Below are positions 1 to 8,943 of a DNA stretch of 64,000 nt, piece by piece (within the stretch, counting starts at the first letter, position 1; every line of letters begins with the position of its first letter). The DNA is taken from NCBI RefSeq assembly GCF_041438865.1, contig NZ_CP109450.1, positions 5,396,501-5,460,500 on the forward strand. Direction: 5' to 3'. The position numbers and the translations under genes were made by a program. Origin of the DNA: Streptomyces sp. NBC_01471. GTDB taxonomy: Bacteria > Actinomycetota > Actinomycetes > Streptomycetales > Streptomycetaceae. The notes under the pieces were generated by a model that had not been told where the DNA came from, did no database searches, and saw only the letters and a program-made list of their open reading frames with translations.

Positions 1-512
1 TGCAGATCGACGACGCCTCCGCCAACGACGTCATGGCGCAGCTGCTCTGCCTGGAGTCGATGGACCCGGACCGGGACATCTCCATCTACATCAACAGCCC
101 CGGTGGCTCGTTCACCGCGCTCACCGCGATCTACGACACGATGCAGTTCGTGAAGCCGGACATCCAGACGGTCTGCATGGGCCAGGCGGCCTCCGCGGCC
201 GCGGTCCTGCTGGCGGCCGGCACCCCCGGCAAGCGCATGGCACTGCCGAACGCCCGTGTGCTGATCCACCAGCCGTCGTCGCAGACCGGCCGTGAGCAGC
301 TCTCCGACCTGGAGATCGCGGCCAACGAAATCCTGCGTATGCGGACCCAGTTGGAAGACCTGCTGGCCAAGCACTCCACGACGCCGGTCGAGAAGATCCG
401 CGACGACATCGAGCGCGACAAGATCCTCACGGCCGAGGACGCGCTGGCCTACGGGCTGGTCGACCAGATCGTTTCGACCCGCAAGGGCTCCGTGGGAATG
501 ATGACCACCTGA
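1..512 (+). CDS. clpP2: ATP-dependent Clp protease proteolytic subunit, 5' truncated by window edge
   Basis: This is the 3' part of a ClpP peptidase subunit. The reading frame is open from base 3, so the true start lies outside the window. The ClpP fold is clear: the oxyanion-loop segment NSPGGS, the nucleophile Ser in GQAASAAA, the catalytic His in LIHQP, and the Asp-containing RDKILTAEDA region near the C-terminus. ClpP forms a double-heptamer chamber that degrades substrates unfolded by ClpX or ClpC. Streptomyces usually encode clpP1-clpP2-clpX in this order, so its position directly before clpX makes it the second paralogue. The paralogue number rests on gene order, not on a distinguishing residue. 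Confidence 0.95.
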   Translation, partial: QIDDASANDVMAQLLCLESMDPDRDISIYINSPGGSFTALTAIYDTMQFVKPDIQTVCMGQAASAAAVLLAAGTPGKRMALPNARVLIHQPSSQTGREQLSDLEIAANEILRMRTQLEDLLAKHSTTPVEKIRDDIERDKILTAEDALAYGLVDQIVSTRKGSVGMMTT

Positions 513-535
513 TGGCCGTTTGATTTACCTTCCGT

Positions 536-576
536 CCCCTGGCACGGTGCACGTCAAAGTGAACCGTGCCAAGGGG
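536..576 (+). promoter_or_regulatory. Hairpin between clpP2 and clpX
   Basis: Bases 536-548 pair with 563-576 (8 bp plus 5 bp with a single-base bulge) around a 14-nt loop. The structure lies 24 nt after the clpP2 stop and about 93 nt before clpX. No T-tract follows, so it may be a processing or partial-termination site tuning clpX relative to clpP rather than a strong terminator. The function is inference. Confidence 0.45.
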
Positions 577-668
577 GGCCCGAACGAGGGGCCCGGCAAG
601 GTACCGTCGAATATGAGGCACCAGGAGACGCTGAACGTGGCGCCTCCCAGGCGAAGGGGAAGCACCTC

Positions 669-1961
669 GTGGCACGCATCGGTGATGGCGGCGACCTGCT
701 CAAGTGCTCGTTCTGCGGGAAGAGCCAGAAGCAGGTGAAGAAGCTCATCGCAGGCCCCGGGGTGTACATCTGCGACGAGTGCATTGATCTCTGCAACGAG
801 ATCATTGAGGAAGAGCTCGCGGAGACCTCCGAGGTGCGGTGGGAGGAACTGCCCAAACCGCGCGAGATCTATGAGTTCCTCGAGGGGTACGTCGTCGGGC
901 AGGAGCCCGCGAAGAAGGCCCTCTCGGTAGCGGTCTACAACCACTACAAGCGCGTCCAGGCCGGTGAGAACGGCGGCGGCGCCAGCCGCGAGGACGCAAT
1001 CGAACTCGCCAAGTCCAACATCCTGCTGCTGGGCCCCACCGGCTCCGGCAAGACGCTGCTCGCCCAGACACTGGCCCGGATGCTCAACGTCCCGTTCGCC
1101 ATCGCGGACGCGACGGCGCTGACGGAGGCCGGCTATGTCGGTGAGGACGTCGAGAACATCCTGCTCAAGCTGATCCAGGCCGCCGACTACGACGTCAAGA
1201 AGGCCGAGACCGGCATCATCTACATCGACGAGATCGACAAGGTCGCCCGCAAGAGCGAGAACCCGTCGATCACGCGTGATGTCTCCGGCGAGGGCGTCCA
1301 GCAGGCCCTCCTGAAGATCCTTGAGGGCACCACCGCCTCGGTGCCCCCGCAGGGTGGGCGCAAGCACCCGCACCAGGAGTTCATCCAGATCGACACCACG
1401 AACGTGCTGTTCATCGTGGGCGGCGCGTTCTCCGGTCTGGAGCGGATCATCGAGTCCCGGGCGGGAGCGAAGGGCATCGGCTTCGGCGCGACCATCCGCT
1501 CCAAGCGGGAGATCGAGGCGAGCGACCAGTTCCAGGAGGTCATGCCGGAGGACCTGGTGAAGTTCGGGATGATCCCCGAGTTCATCGGCCGCCTTCCCGT
1601 CCTGACCTCGGTGCACAACCTGGACCGCGAAGCGCTGCTGCAGATCCTGGTCGAGCCGCGCAACGCGCTGGTGAAGCAGTATCAGCGCCTCTTCGAACTC
1701 GACGGTGTGGAGCTGGACTTCGACCGTCCCTCGCTGGAGGCCATCGCCGACCAGGCGATCCTGCGCGGCACCGGGGCGCGCGGCCTGCGCGCCATCATGG
1801 AGGAGGTCCTCCAGTCGGTGATGTACGAGGTGCCGTCCCGCAAGGACGTCGCCCGGGTCGTCATCACGGCGGACGTCGTCCGGGACAACGTGAACCCGAC
1901 GCTGGTGCCGCGCGAGCCGCGGATCGTCGGCAACGACGGGCGGCACGAGAAGTCCGCGTAG
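669..1961 (+). CDS. clpX: ATP-dependent Clp protease ATP-binding subunit ClpX
   Basis: AAA+ unfoldase, 430 aa, starting at GTG. The N-terminal zinc-binding domain has Cys13, Cys16, Cys35 and Cys38 (CSFC and CDEC). Walker A GPTGSGKT is at residues 122-129, Walker B IIYIDEID near 185, and the IGF loop that docks onto ClpP (KGIGFGA) near 268. It unfolds tagged or adaptor-delivered proteins with ATP and feeds them into ClpP. Length and domain order are normal for the family. It follows clpP2 by 156 nt with a hairpin between them, so it may be partly co-transcribed and partly driven by its own promoter. Confidence 0.97.
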   Translation: MARIGDGGDLLKCSFCGKSQKQVKKLIAGPGVYICDECIDLCNEIIEEELAETSEVRWEELPKPREIYEFLEGYVVGQEPAKKALSVAVYNHYKRVQAGENGGGASREDAIELAKSNILLLGPTGSGKTLLAQTLARMLNVPFAIADATALTEAGYVGEDVENILLKLIQAADYDVKKAETGIIYIDEIDKVARKSENPSITRDVSGEGVQQALLKILEGTTASVPPQGGRKHPHQEFIQIDTTNVLFIVGGAFSGLERIIESRAGAKGIGFGATIRSKREIEASDQFQEVMPEDLVKFGMIPEFIGRLPVLTSVHNLDREALLQILVEPRNALVKQYQRLFELDGVELDFDRPSLEAIADQAILRGTGARGLRAIMEEVLQSVMYEVPSRKDVARVVITADVVRDNVNPTLVPREPRIVGNDGRHEKSA

Positions 1962-1984
1962 CGGGCGGGGCACATCCACACGAC

Positions 1985-2024
1985 ACAGGGGCGCCCGGTC
2001 GGTTCACCGACCGGGCGCCCCTGT
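1985..2024. terminator. Strong bidirectional terminator between clpX and the convergent Pro-rich gene
   Basis: A perfect 18-bp stem (1985-2002 with 2007-2024) closes a TTCA loop. It sits between the clpX stop and the end of the convergent minus-strand gene, so it can stop transcripts from both sides. As is common in Streptomyces there is no long T-tract. Confidence 0.85.
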
Positions 2025-2041
2025 GCTGTCCGGGCTCCCCG

Positions 2042-3043
2042 CTACTTGACGGGCACGCGGACGGCCTTGCGCAGACCGGCGGTCGCCTTGGCCGATTCGT
2101 CAAGGCTGAGACCGTCGCCCGCTCCCTGGGTCGGGACGCCGATGCCGAGCGTGCTGTAGTCGGCCCACATGCAGAAGTACTGGGTGTTCGTCTTCTTGGT
2201 GGCGGGGTTCGGGCCCTGCCCCTGCTGGCACTTCATCACAGCACCGTCGAGGTTGTCGGGGCTGACCGACTGGGGATCGCCGACCCACGTGACCTTGCTG
2301 TCCTTGTTGTTCTTCTTGAAGGCGGCGAAGCCCGCGTCCACGGTCGCTGCCGGGTCCTTCACCTTGCCGTACAGGCCCTCGAAGCTGATGGAGTGTGCTC
2401 CGGCGAGTGCCAGCGGGTTCGGCGGGTTGGCCGGGTCGCTGAAGTCGACTGTGGAGTAGACGGCGCCGACCGACTTGGCCTGGGTGATGCCGCTGTTGGC
2501 CAGTCCCTTGGCGGCGGCGGACGACGTGTCCTGCGCCGGCCGGTTCGCGCCGTTGCGCTTGTAGTTCCCGAGCACCTTGGCCGGTGTCGTCAGCATGTGC
2601 GGCCCGTCGTCGGCGAGCGAACCGCTGTCGCCGCCCTTCGTCAGCAGGAAGATCCCGCCGCCGATCACCGCGACGGCCACGATCACCGCACCGACGATCA
2701 GACCCGTCTTCTTCTTCGGCGCCTGCGGGGGCGGCGGCACCTGGCCGTACGCGGGCTGCTGTCCGTACGGCGGCTGCTGGGGCGGCTGGCCGTACGGGTT
2801 CGGCTGGCCCGGCTGCTGCTGCGGGTAGCCGTACCCCGGCTGCGGCGGGACGCCCTGCGGCGGCTGCTGCGGGTAGCCGTAGCCGGGCTGCGGCGGGCCG
2901 GCCGGCTGGCCGTACGGGTTGCCGGGCTGCTGCTGGGGCTGCGGCGGCTGTCCGTACGGTCCGGGCTGCTGTGGCGGCTGCTGTCCGTACGGTCCCGGCT
3001 GCGGCGGCTGCTGTCCGTACGGTCCCGGCTGGTTGTGGCTCAT
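2042..3043 (-). CDS. Pro/Gln/Gly-rich single-pass membrane protein of unknown function
   Basis: 333 aa, starting MSHNQPGPYG at an ATG preceded by AGGGGGAA. The first ~115 residues are low-complexity repeats of GPYGQ, PPQQP and YGYPQQ, a cytoplasmic disordered head. A basic KKK stop then leads into one membrane helix (GLIVGAVIVAVAVIGG), and about 180 residues lie outside. The outer part has few cysteines and resembles no enzyme I recognise. Similar proteins sit between clpX and valS in other Streptomyces (recollection). The disordered head may mediate clustering at the membrane; this is inference. It is divergent from valS. Confidence 0.85.
   Translation of the reverse strand: MSHNQPGPYGQQPPQPGPYGQQPPQQPGPYGQPPQPQQQPGNPYGQPAGPPQPGYGYPQQPPQGVPPQPGYGYPQQQPGQPNPYGQPPQQPPYGQQPAYGQVPPPPQAPKKKTGLIVGAVIVAVAVIGGGIFLLTKGGDSGSLADDGPHMLTTPAKVLGNYKRNGANRPAQDTSSAAAKGLANSGITQAKSVGAVYSTVDFSDPANPPNPLALAGAHSISFEGLYGKVKDPAATVDAGFAAFKKNNKDSKVTWVGDPQSVSPDNLDGAVMKCQQGQGPNPATKKTNTQYFCMWADYSTLGIGVPTQGAGDGLSLDESAKATAGLRKAVRVPVK
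2740..3030 (-). repeat. Degenerate Pro-Gln-Gly-Tyr coding repeats
   Basis: The DNA repeats units reading CCGTACGG and GGCGGCTG because the encoded head is made of GPYGQQPPQ and YGYPQQ units. Copies differ slightly, so this is an old coding repeat prone to length change rather than a mobile element. Confidence 0.7.
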
Positions 3044-3170
3044 GGACTGGGTTCCCCCTACTGGATACCTACCTGGTGCGAACATCCTGACGGACGCCCT
3101 GGTACACCGGGGAGACGGGGGCCACAGTCTCACCAAAGATTCCCGTTTCAGTGCGGGACCGTGACGCCCT

Positions 3171-3176
3171 TAAACT
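3171..3176 (+). promoter_or_regulatory. -10 element TAAACT for leaderless valS
   Basis: TAAACT ends 6 nt before the valS GTG, so transcription would begin at or next to the start codon, and no Shine-Dalgarno sequence is present. No convincing -35 hexamer is seen. Confidence 0.55.
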
Positions 3177-3182
3177 GAACCC

Positions 3183-5804
3183 GTGACCGAGAACTCATCG
3201 CAGACTCCAGCGCCCACCACCGAACTGCCGACCCAGTACGCGCCGGCCGAGGTAGAGGGGAAGCTGTACGAGCGCTGGGTGGAGCGCGGTTACTTCGAGG
3301 CCGACGCCAAGAGCGAGAAGCCTCCTTTCACCATCGTCATCCCGCCGCCGAACGTCACGGGCGCCCTGCACCTGGGCCACGCCTTCCAGCACACGCTGAT
3401 GGACGCCCTCACCCGCCGTAAGCGCATGCAGGGGTACGAGGCCCTGTGGCTGCCCGGTATGGACCACGCGGGCATCGCCACCCAGAACAAGGTCGAGCAG
3501 CAGCTCGCCGAGGAGGGCAAGTCCCGCCAGGACCTGGGGCGCGAGGAGTTCACCGCGCGGGTCTGGGAGTGGAAGGAGCAGTACGGCGGCAAGATCCTCG
3601 GGCAGATGCGCCGCCTCGGGGACGGGGTCGACTGGTCCCGTGAGCGGTTCACCATGGACGAGGGACTGTCCCAGGCCGTTCAGACGATCTTCAAGAAGCT
3701 CTACGACGACGAGCTGATCTACCGCGCCGAGCGCATCATCAACTGGTGTCCGCGCTGTCTCACCGCGATCTCCGACATCGAGGTCGACTACCAGGACGAC
3801 GACGGCGAGCTGGTCTCGCTGAAGTACGGCGAGGGCGACGAGACCCTGGTCGTCGCGACCACCCGGGTCGAGACGATGCTCGGTGACACCGCCATCGCCG
3901 TCCACCCCGACGACGCCCGGTACGCGCACCTCATCGGCAAGCGGATCAAGCTGCCGCTGACCGACCGGACCATCCCGGTCGTCGCCGACGCGCACGTCGA
4001 CCCCGAGTTCGGCACCGGCGCCGTCAAGGTGACGCCCGCCCATGACCCGAACGACTTCGCCATCGGCCAGCGGCACGGCCTGGAGTCCATGACGATCATG
4101 GACGAGCGCGGTGTCATCACCGTGCCCGGCCCGTTCCACGGGCTCGACCGGTTCGAGGCGCGCTCCACGATCGTCGAGGCCATGCGGGAGCAGGGCCGTG
4201 TCGTCGCGGAGAAGCGTCCGTACACCCACTCCGTCGGCCACTGCTCGCGCTGCAAGACGACCGTCGAGCCCCGGCTCTCGCTCCAGTGGTGGGTCAAGGT
4301 CGAGACGCTCGCCAAGGAAGCGGGCGACGCGGTCCGGGACGGCCGGGTCACGATCCACCCGAAGGAGATGGAGAAGCGCTACTTCGACTGGGTCGACAAC
4401 CTCAACGACTGGTGCATCTCGCGGCAGTTGTGGTGGGGCCACCGGATCCCCGTCTGGTACGGCCCGGCCGGCGAGGTCGTCTGCGTCGGACCGGACGAGG
4501 AGCCGCCCAGCGGTGAGGGGTGGCACCAGGACGAGGACGTCCTCGACACCTGGTTCTCCTCCGGCCTGTGGCCGTTCTCCACGCTCGGCTGGCCGCAGCG
4601 GACTCCGGACCTGGAGAAGTTCTACTCGACCGACGTCCTGGTCACCGGCCACGACATCATCTTCTTCTGGGTGGCCCGGATGATGATGTTCGGTCTCTAC
4701 GCGATGGACGGCCAGGCCCCGTTCAAGACCATCTCGCTGACCGGTCTCGTCCGTGACGAGAACGGCAAGAAGATGTCCAAGTCATTCGGCAACGTGGTCG
4801 ACCCGCTGGACTGGATGGACGAGTACGGCTCCGACGCCGTCCGCTTCACCCTCGCCAACGGGGCCAACCCCGGTGCGGACGTGCCGATCGGCGAGGACTG
4901 GGTCAAGGCGTCCCGCAACTTCGCCAACAAGATCTGGAACGCCACCCGCTTCGCGCTGATGAACGGCGCCAATGTCGAGGGCGAACTGCCGCCCGCCGAG
5001 AAGCAGTCGGCCAACGACCGGTGGATCCTGTCCCGGCTGAACGCGGTCGTCGCCGAGGCGGACGCGTACTACGACGACTACCAGTTCGCCAAACTCGCCG
5101 ACGCCCTCTACCACTTCGCGTGGGACGAGGTCTTCGACTGGTACGTCGAGCTGTCGAAGACGACGTTCTTCGCGGGCGGCGAACCCGCGCGTGTCTCGGC
5201 GCGGGTCCTCGGTGAGGTCCTCGACGTGATGCTGCGGCTGCTCCACCCGATCGTCCCGTTCGTCACCGAGACGCTGTGGACCACGCTCACCGGCAAGGAG
5301 TCGGTCGTCGTGGCCGACTGGCCGAAGGACTCGGGCTTCCGGGACAGCGCGGCCGAGCAGGAGATCACGCTGGTCCAGCAGGTCATCACCGAGGTCCGCC
5401 GCTTCCGTTCGGACCAGGGGCTCCAGCCGGGCCAGAAGGTCCCGGCCCAGCTCGATCTGGACGGCACGGCCCTGGCGCCGCACGAGGCTTCCATCCGCCA
5501 GGTGCTGCGGCTCCAGCCCGCGGGGGAGGGCTTCCAGGCCACCGCCTCGCTGCCGGTCGCCGGTGCCAAGGTGGCGCTCGACCTGTCGGGGACGATCGAT
5601 GTCGCGGCCGAGCGCAAGCGGCTGACCAAGGACCTCGGCGCGGCCGAGAAGGAGAAGGCGCAGGCGCTGGGGAAGCTCGGCAACGAGGCGTTCCTGGCCA
5701 AGGCGCCGGACAACGTGGTCGACAAGATCCGTACGCGCCTCGCCAAGGCAGAGACGGACATGGAGCGGATCCAGGCCCAGCTCGACGGGCTGCCGCAGGC
5801 GTAG
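3183..5804 (+). CDS. valS: Valyl-tRNA synthetase
   Basis: Class Ia aminoacyl-tRNA synthetase, 873 aa, charging tRNA-Val. The HIGH-class motif HLGH is at residue ~63 (after PPPNVTGAL), and the KMSKS loop GKKMSKSFGN is near 529. The inserted CP1 editing domain includes VVATTRVETMLGDTA. The C-terminus is the coiled-coil arm typical of ValRS, rich in Lys, Glu and Ala. The start is a GTG with no Shine-Dalgarno sequence but with a -10 element 6 nt upstream, pointing to leaderless translation. It ends at a strong terminator facing the minus-strand MreB-like gene. Confidence 0.97.
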   Translation: MTENSSQTPAPTTELPTQYAPAEVEGKLYERWVERGYFEADAKSEKPPFTIVIPPPNVTGALHLGHAFQHTLMDALTRRKRMQGYEALWLPGMDHAGIATQNKVEQQLAEEGKSRQDLGREEFTARVWEWKEQYGGKILGQMRRLGDGVDWSRERFTMDEGLSQAVQTIFKKLYDDELIYRAERIINWCPRCLTAISDIEVDYQDDDGELVSLKYGEGDETLVVATTRVETMLGDTAIAVHPDDARYAHLIGKRIKLPLTDRTIPVVADAHVDPEFGTGAVKVTPAHDPNDFAIGQRHGLESMTIMDERGVITVPGPFHGLDRFEARSTIVEAMREQGRVVAEKRPYTHSVGHCSRCKTTVEPRLSLQWWVKVETLAKEAGDAVRDGRVTIHPKEMEKRYFDWVDNLNDWCISRQLWWGHRIPVWYGPAGEVVCVGPDEEPPSGEGWHQDEDVLDTWFSSGLWPFSTLGWPQRTPDLEKFYSTDVLVTGHDIIFFWVARMMMFGLYAMDGQAPFKTISLTGLVRDENGKKMSKSFGNVVDPLDWMDEYGSDAVRFTLANGANPGADVPIGEDWVKASRNFANKIWNATRFALMNGANVEGELPPAEKQSANDRWILSRLNAVVAEADAYYDDYQFAKLADALYHFAWDEVFDWYVELSKTTFFAGGEPARVSARVLGEVLDVMLRLLHPIVPFVTETLWTTLTGKESVVVADWPKDSGFRDSAAEQEITLVQQVITEVRRFRSDQGLQPGQKVPAQLDLDGTALAPHEASIRQVLRLQPAGEGFQATASLPVAGAKVALDLSGTIDVAAERKRLTKDLGAAEKEKAQALGKLGNEAFLAKAPDNVVDKIRTRLAKAETDMERIQAQLDGLPQA

Positions 5805-5815
5805 CCCAGCCGCAC

Positions 5816-5862
5816 GCGTACGACGAAGACCCCCGGTTCCGCCGGGGGTCTTCGTCGTACGC
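5816..5862. terminator. Bidirectional terminator between valS and the MreB-like gene
   Basis: A perfect 21-bp stem (5816-5836 with 5842-5862) with a 5-nt loop. It lies between the ends of two convergent genes. Confidence 0.88.
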
Positions 5863-5890
5863 CCAGATGCAGGCCTTCAGGTGGCGGGCT

Positions 5891-6904
5891 TCAGGTGGCG
5901 GGTGTCAGCACCTTGCTGGTCGCCGAGTCGAACTCCTCGACGCACTTGCCCGTCCCCAGCGCCACACACTCCAGCGGCGTTGCGGCCACGGTCACGCCGA
6001 TACCGGTGGCCTCCGCGATCCGCAGATCCAGACCGGGAAGCAGCGAGCCGCCACCCGTCAGAACGATCCCGTGCTTCATCACGTCGGCGGCCAGCTCCGG
6101 CGGGCTCTCCGCGAGGGTCGCCTGCACCGTGGCGACGATCGCCTCGATCGGCTCGTGCATCGCGGCGCGGACCTCGGCGGCGGTGAGGATGAGTGCGGTC
6201 GGCACCCCGTTGATCTTCTCGCGCCCGCGCACCGTGCAGGTACGGCTCTCCAGCGCCTGGTCGTCCGGGACCGGCCCCGCCGAACCGATCTCCAGCTTGA
6301 CCTCCTCGGCGGTCCGCTCCCCGATCAGCAGGCTGCGCTCCTGGCAGATGTGCTCGGTGATCGCCGCGTTCATCCGGTCGCCCGCGAGCCGCAGCGACCG
6401 CGAGGTGACGATCCCGCCCATGGAGATCACGGCGACCTCGGTCGTACCGCCGCCGATGTCGACGACCATCGAACCGCGCGGCTCGTCCACCGGCAGCCCC
6501 GCGCCCATCGCCGCCGCCATCGACTCGTCCAGCAGATGGACGGTACGCCCGCCCGCCTCCTGCGCGGCCTGCACGATCGCCCGCAGCTCCACCGGGGTCA
6601 CGCCGGTCGGCATGCAGATCACCATCCGGGTCCGCGTCCGCCTGCCTTTGAGGGCCTTGCGCACGAAGTACCTGATCATCTCCCTGGCGGCCTCGTAGTC
6701 GCCGATCACGCCCTCCCGCATCGGGCGGACCGCGGTGACCGAGTCGGGGGTGCGCCCGAGGCTCTCGCGGGCCTCGTCACCGATGGCCGGGGCCCCGCGG
6801 CCTCCGTCGCGCACCGCCACCACGGAGGGCTCATTGAGCACGATGCCCTTGCCGCGGACGTAGAGGAGCGTGTTCGCCGTACCGAGATCAATACCTATGT
6901 CCAT
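5891..6904 (-). CDS. MreB-like actin homologue, second copy
   Basis: 337 aa, beginning MDIGIDLGTANTLLYV. Actin-fold motifs are complete: phosphate 1 DLGTANTL, phosphate 2 DIGGGTTEVAV, and adenosine motif GIVLTGGGSLLPG. The C-terminal GTGKCVEEF closely resembles the mreB product at 9697-10716, so the two are paralogues. Unlike that protein it starts directly at the first strand and lacks the MSFIGRD lead. MreB-family proteins polymerise on the inner membrane and guide wall synthesis; in Streptomyces they mainly act in spore-wall assembly. The gene is alone on the minus strand, divergent from folC, 119 nt between starts. It could be an Mbl-type protein. No clear Shine-Dalgarno sequence is seen. 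Confidence 0.92.
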   Translation of the reverse strand: MDIGIDLGTANTLLYVRGKGIVLNEPSVVAVRDGGRGAPAIGDEARESLGRTPDSVTAVRPMREGVIGDYEAAREMIRYFVRKALKGRRTRTRMVICMPTGVTPVELRAIVQAAQEAGGRTVHLLDESMAAAMGAGLPVDEPRGSMVVDIGGGTTEVAVISMGGIVTSRSLRLAGDRMNAAITEHICQERSLLIGERTAEEVKLEIGSAGPVPDDQALESRTCTVRGREKINGVPTALILTAAEVRAAMHEPIEAIVATVQATLAESPPELAADVMKHGIVLTGGGSLLPGLDLRIAEATGIGVTVAATPLECVALGTGKCVEEFDSATSKVLTPAT

Positions 6905-7013
6905 ATTTGGTAAGTCTGGCCCGGAAAGGGATTGTTCCGCGCGCCGGAGTGCTCCGAACCGGGGGTCCGGGCCCGCACGGGACGGGGGAGGTCCGGGCGC
7001 ACCGGGACCTCCG

Positions 7014-7019
7014 TAGACT
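7014..7019 (+). promoter_or_regulatory. -10 element TAGACT for leaderless folC
   Basis: TAGACT is followed by 6 nt and then the folC GTG. No ribosome-binding site is present. Confidence 0.6.
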
Positions 7020-7025
7020 GGTCCC

Positions 7026-8555
7026 GTGAGCGAGTCCGACCCTTTCGACGAAATCGTCGACGCAGCGACCGACCTTCCCCCAGCCGACGATGCGGCATCC
7101 GCGGGGGACACGCCGTCGTCCCCCGATCAGGCGGTGATCGAGGCAGGCAGCCGCACCCTGCGCACCCACGGCGGACCTCCGCCGGGCGACGCGGTGCCGG
7201 CCAGGCCCGCCGACCCGGAGGTGGACAGGGCGCTGCGCGCGGTGGAGCAGGAGCTCGTCGGCCGCTGGCCCGAGACCAGGCTCGACCCCTCCCTCGTACG
7301 GATCGAGGCGCTGCTCGACGTCCTGGGCGACCCGCACCGCGCGTACCCCTCGATCCACATCACCGGCACCAACGGCAAGACATCGACGGCGCGCATGGTC
7401 GAGGCGCTGCTCGGCGCGCTGGAACTGCGCACCGGGCGCTACACCTCGCCGCACGTCCAGTCGATCACCGAGCGCATCAGCCTCAACGGTGAGCCGATCG
7501 AGGCCGAGCGGTTCATCGAGACGTACGAGGAGATCAAGCCGTTCGTCGGCATGGTCGACGGACAGCAGGAGCACCGGCTCTCGTTCTTCGAGGTACTCAC
7601 CGGGATGGCCTACGCGGCCTTCGCCGACGCGCCGGTGGACGTCGCCGTCGTCGAGGTCGGAATGGGCGGGAGCTGGGACGCGACGAACGTCATCGAGGCC
7701 CCCGTCGCCGTCGTCACCCCGATCTCGCTGGACCACACGGACCGCCTCGGCTCCACGCCCGCCGAGATCGCCGGCGAGAAGTCCGGGATCATCAAGCAGG
7801 GCGCGACGGTCATCCTGGCGCAGCAGCCGGTCGACGCCGCCCAGGTGATGCTGAAGAAGGCCGTCGGGATGGACGCCACGGTCGCCCGCGAGGGCATGGA
7901 GTTCGGCGTCGGCAGCAGGGAGATCGCCGTCGGCGGCCAGCTGCTGACACTGCGCGGCCTCGGTGGTGACTACGAGGACGTCTTCCTCCCGCTGTACGGC
8001 GCCCACCAGGCACACAACGCGGCGGTGGCCCTGGCCGCGGTCGAGGCGTTCTTCGGGGTCGGCGCGGAGCAGACCCAGCGGCTCGACATCGACGTGGTCC
8101 GCAAGGCCTTCGCCTCGGTCGTCTCACCGGGCCGTCTCGAAGTCGTACGGAGCTCCCCGACGGTCGTCCTGGACGCGGCGCACAACCCGGGGGGCGCGCT
8201 GGCGGCCGCCGCGGGTGTCACCGAGGCGTTCAGCTTCTCGCGGCTGATCGGGGTGGTCGGGGCGAGCGGCGACAAGGACGTCCGCGGGCTGCTCGAAGCG
8301 TTCGAGCCGATCTTCGCGGAGGTCGTGGTCACCCAGAACTCAACGCCCCGGGCGATGAGCGCGGACGAACTGGCCACGATCGCCGTCGAGGTCTTCGGCG
8401 ACGAACGCGTGGTCGTCGAGCCCCGCCTCGACGACGCTCTGGAGGCGGCGATCACGCTCGCCGAGGAGGAGGACGAATACGCCGGGGCGGGCGTCCTCGT
8501 CACCGGTTCCGTGATCACGGTCGGCGAGGCCCGGCTGCTCCTGGGAAGGCGCTGA
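7026..8555 (+). CDS. folC: Bifunctional dihydrofolate/folylpolyglutamate synthase
   Basis: 509 aa Mur-ligase-family enzyme that adds glutamate to folates (and forms dihydrofolate from dihydropteroate in the bifunctional form). The P-loop ITGTNGKTST is near residue 119, followed by SPHVQSITERI, the YAAFADAPVDVAVVEVGMGG segment, SLDHTDRLG, and AHNPGGALAA. About 70 acidic, Ala/Pro-rich residues precede the catalytic core, an N-terminal extension seen in actinobacterial versions. The GTG start sits 6 nt after a -10 box. The downstream DUF4233 gene begins 4 nt after the stop, so the two are an operon. Confidence 0.95.
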   Translation: MSESDPFDEIVDAATDLPPADDAASAGDTPSSPDQAVIEAGSRTLRTHGGPPPGDAVPARPADPEVDRALRAVEQELVGRWPETRLDPSLVRIEALLDVLGDPHRAYPSIHITGTNGKTSTARMVEALLGALELRTGRYTSPHVQSITERISLNGEPIEAERFIETYEEIKPFVGMVDGQQEHRLSFFEVLTGMAYAAFADAPVDVAVVEVGMGGSWDATNVIEAPVAVVTPISLDHTDRLGSTPAEIAGEKSGIIKQGATVILAQQPVDAAQVMLKKAVGMDATVAREGMEFGVGSREIAVGGQLLTLRGLGGDYEDVFLPLYGAHQAHNAAVALAAVEAFFGVGAEQTQRLDIDVVRKAFASVVSPGRLEVVRSSPTVVLDAAHNPGGALAAAAGVTEAFSFSRLIGVVGASGDKDVRGLLEAFEPIFAEVVVTQNSTPRAMSADELATIAVEVFGDERVVVEPRLDDALEAAITLAEEEDEYAGAGVLVTGSVITVGEARLLLGRR

Positions 8556-8558
8556 CCC

Positions 8559-8909
8559 ATGCGCACACTCTGCGCGTCCACCCTGATCGGCGAGTTCTTC
8601 GTGATCGGTTTCGCCGGCCTGGTCGCGATGAAGGGCGATCTGTCGGAGACCACCGTCTGGACGGTGTGCGGTATCGGCATGCTGCTCTCGGTGCTGCTCT
8701 GCGGAATGCTGAGCCGTCCGGGTGCCGTCCAGATCGGCTGGGCGCTCCAGATCGCGCTGATCGCCAGTGGTTTCTTCGTACCGGTGATGTTCATCCTCGG
8801 GGTGGCCTTCGCGGGACTGTGGTGGGCCTCGGTCCATTACGGGCGGATCATCGACGCGGCGAAGGCCCGCTGGGCGGAACAGGCATCCGCAGAGCCTGAC
8901 GCTGCGTAA
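8559..8909 (+). CDS. DUF4233 family small membrane protein
   Basis: 116 aa with four predicted membrane helices (around residues 7-23, 33-50, 56-75 and 78-95) and a charged C-terminus. It resembles the DUF4233 family, which is regularly found directly after folC in actinobacteria; function unknown. Its ATG is 4 nt after the folC stop, so translation is probably coupled. Confidence 0.85.
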   Translation: MRTLCASTLIGEFFVIGFAGLVAMKGDLSETTVWTVCGIGMLLSVLLCGMLSRPGAVQIGWALQIALIASGFFVPVMFILGVAFAGLWWASVHYGRIIDAAKARWAEQASAEPDAA

Positions 8910-8929
8910 TAGGCGCGCGACACGCCCTG

Positions 8930-8935
8930 TAGCCT
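8930..8935 (+). promoter_or_regulatory. -10 element TAGCCT upstream of ndk
   Basis: TAGCCT lies 8 nt before GTG 8944, the start of a 17-codon reading frame that ends on the ndk start. Transcription would start at about 8942-8944. Confidence 0.5.
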
Positions 8936-8943
8936 GAGGGCCT

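Noticed and set aside
525..1979. 484-aa minus-strand frame opposite clpX
   Set aside because: Shadow of GC-rich codon use; composition is Asp/Leu/Val/Gly-biased without motifs, and clpX is certain.
5276..6913. 545-aa plus-strand frame running from valS across the MreB-like gene
   Set aside because: It crosses the strong terminator, is in a different frame from valS, and lies opposite a clear MreB homologue.
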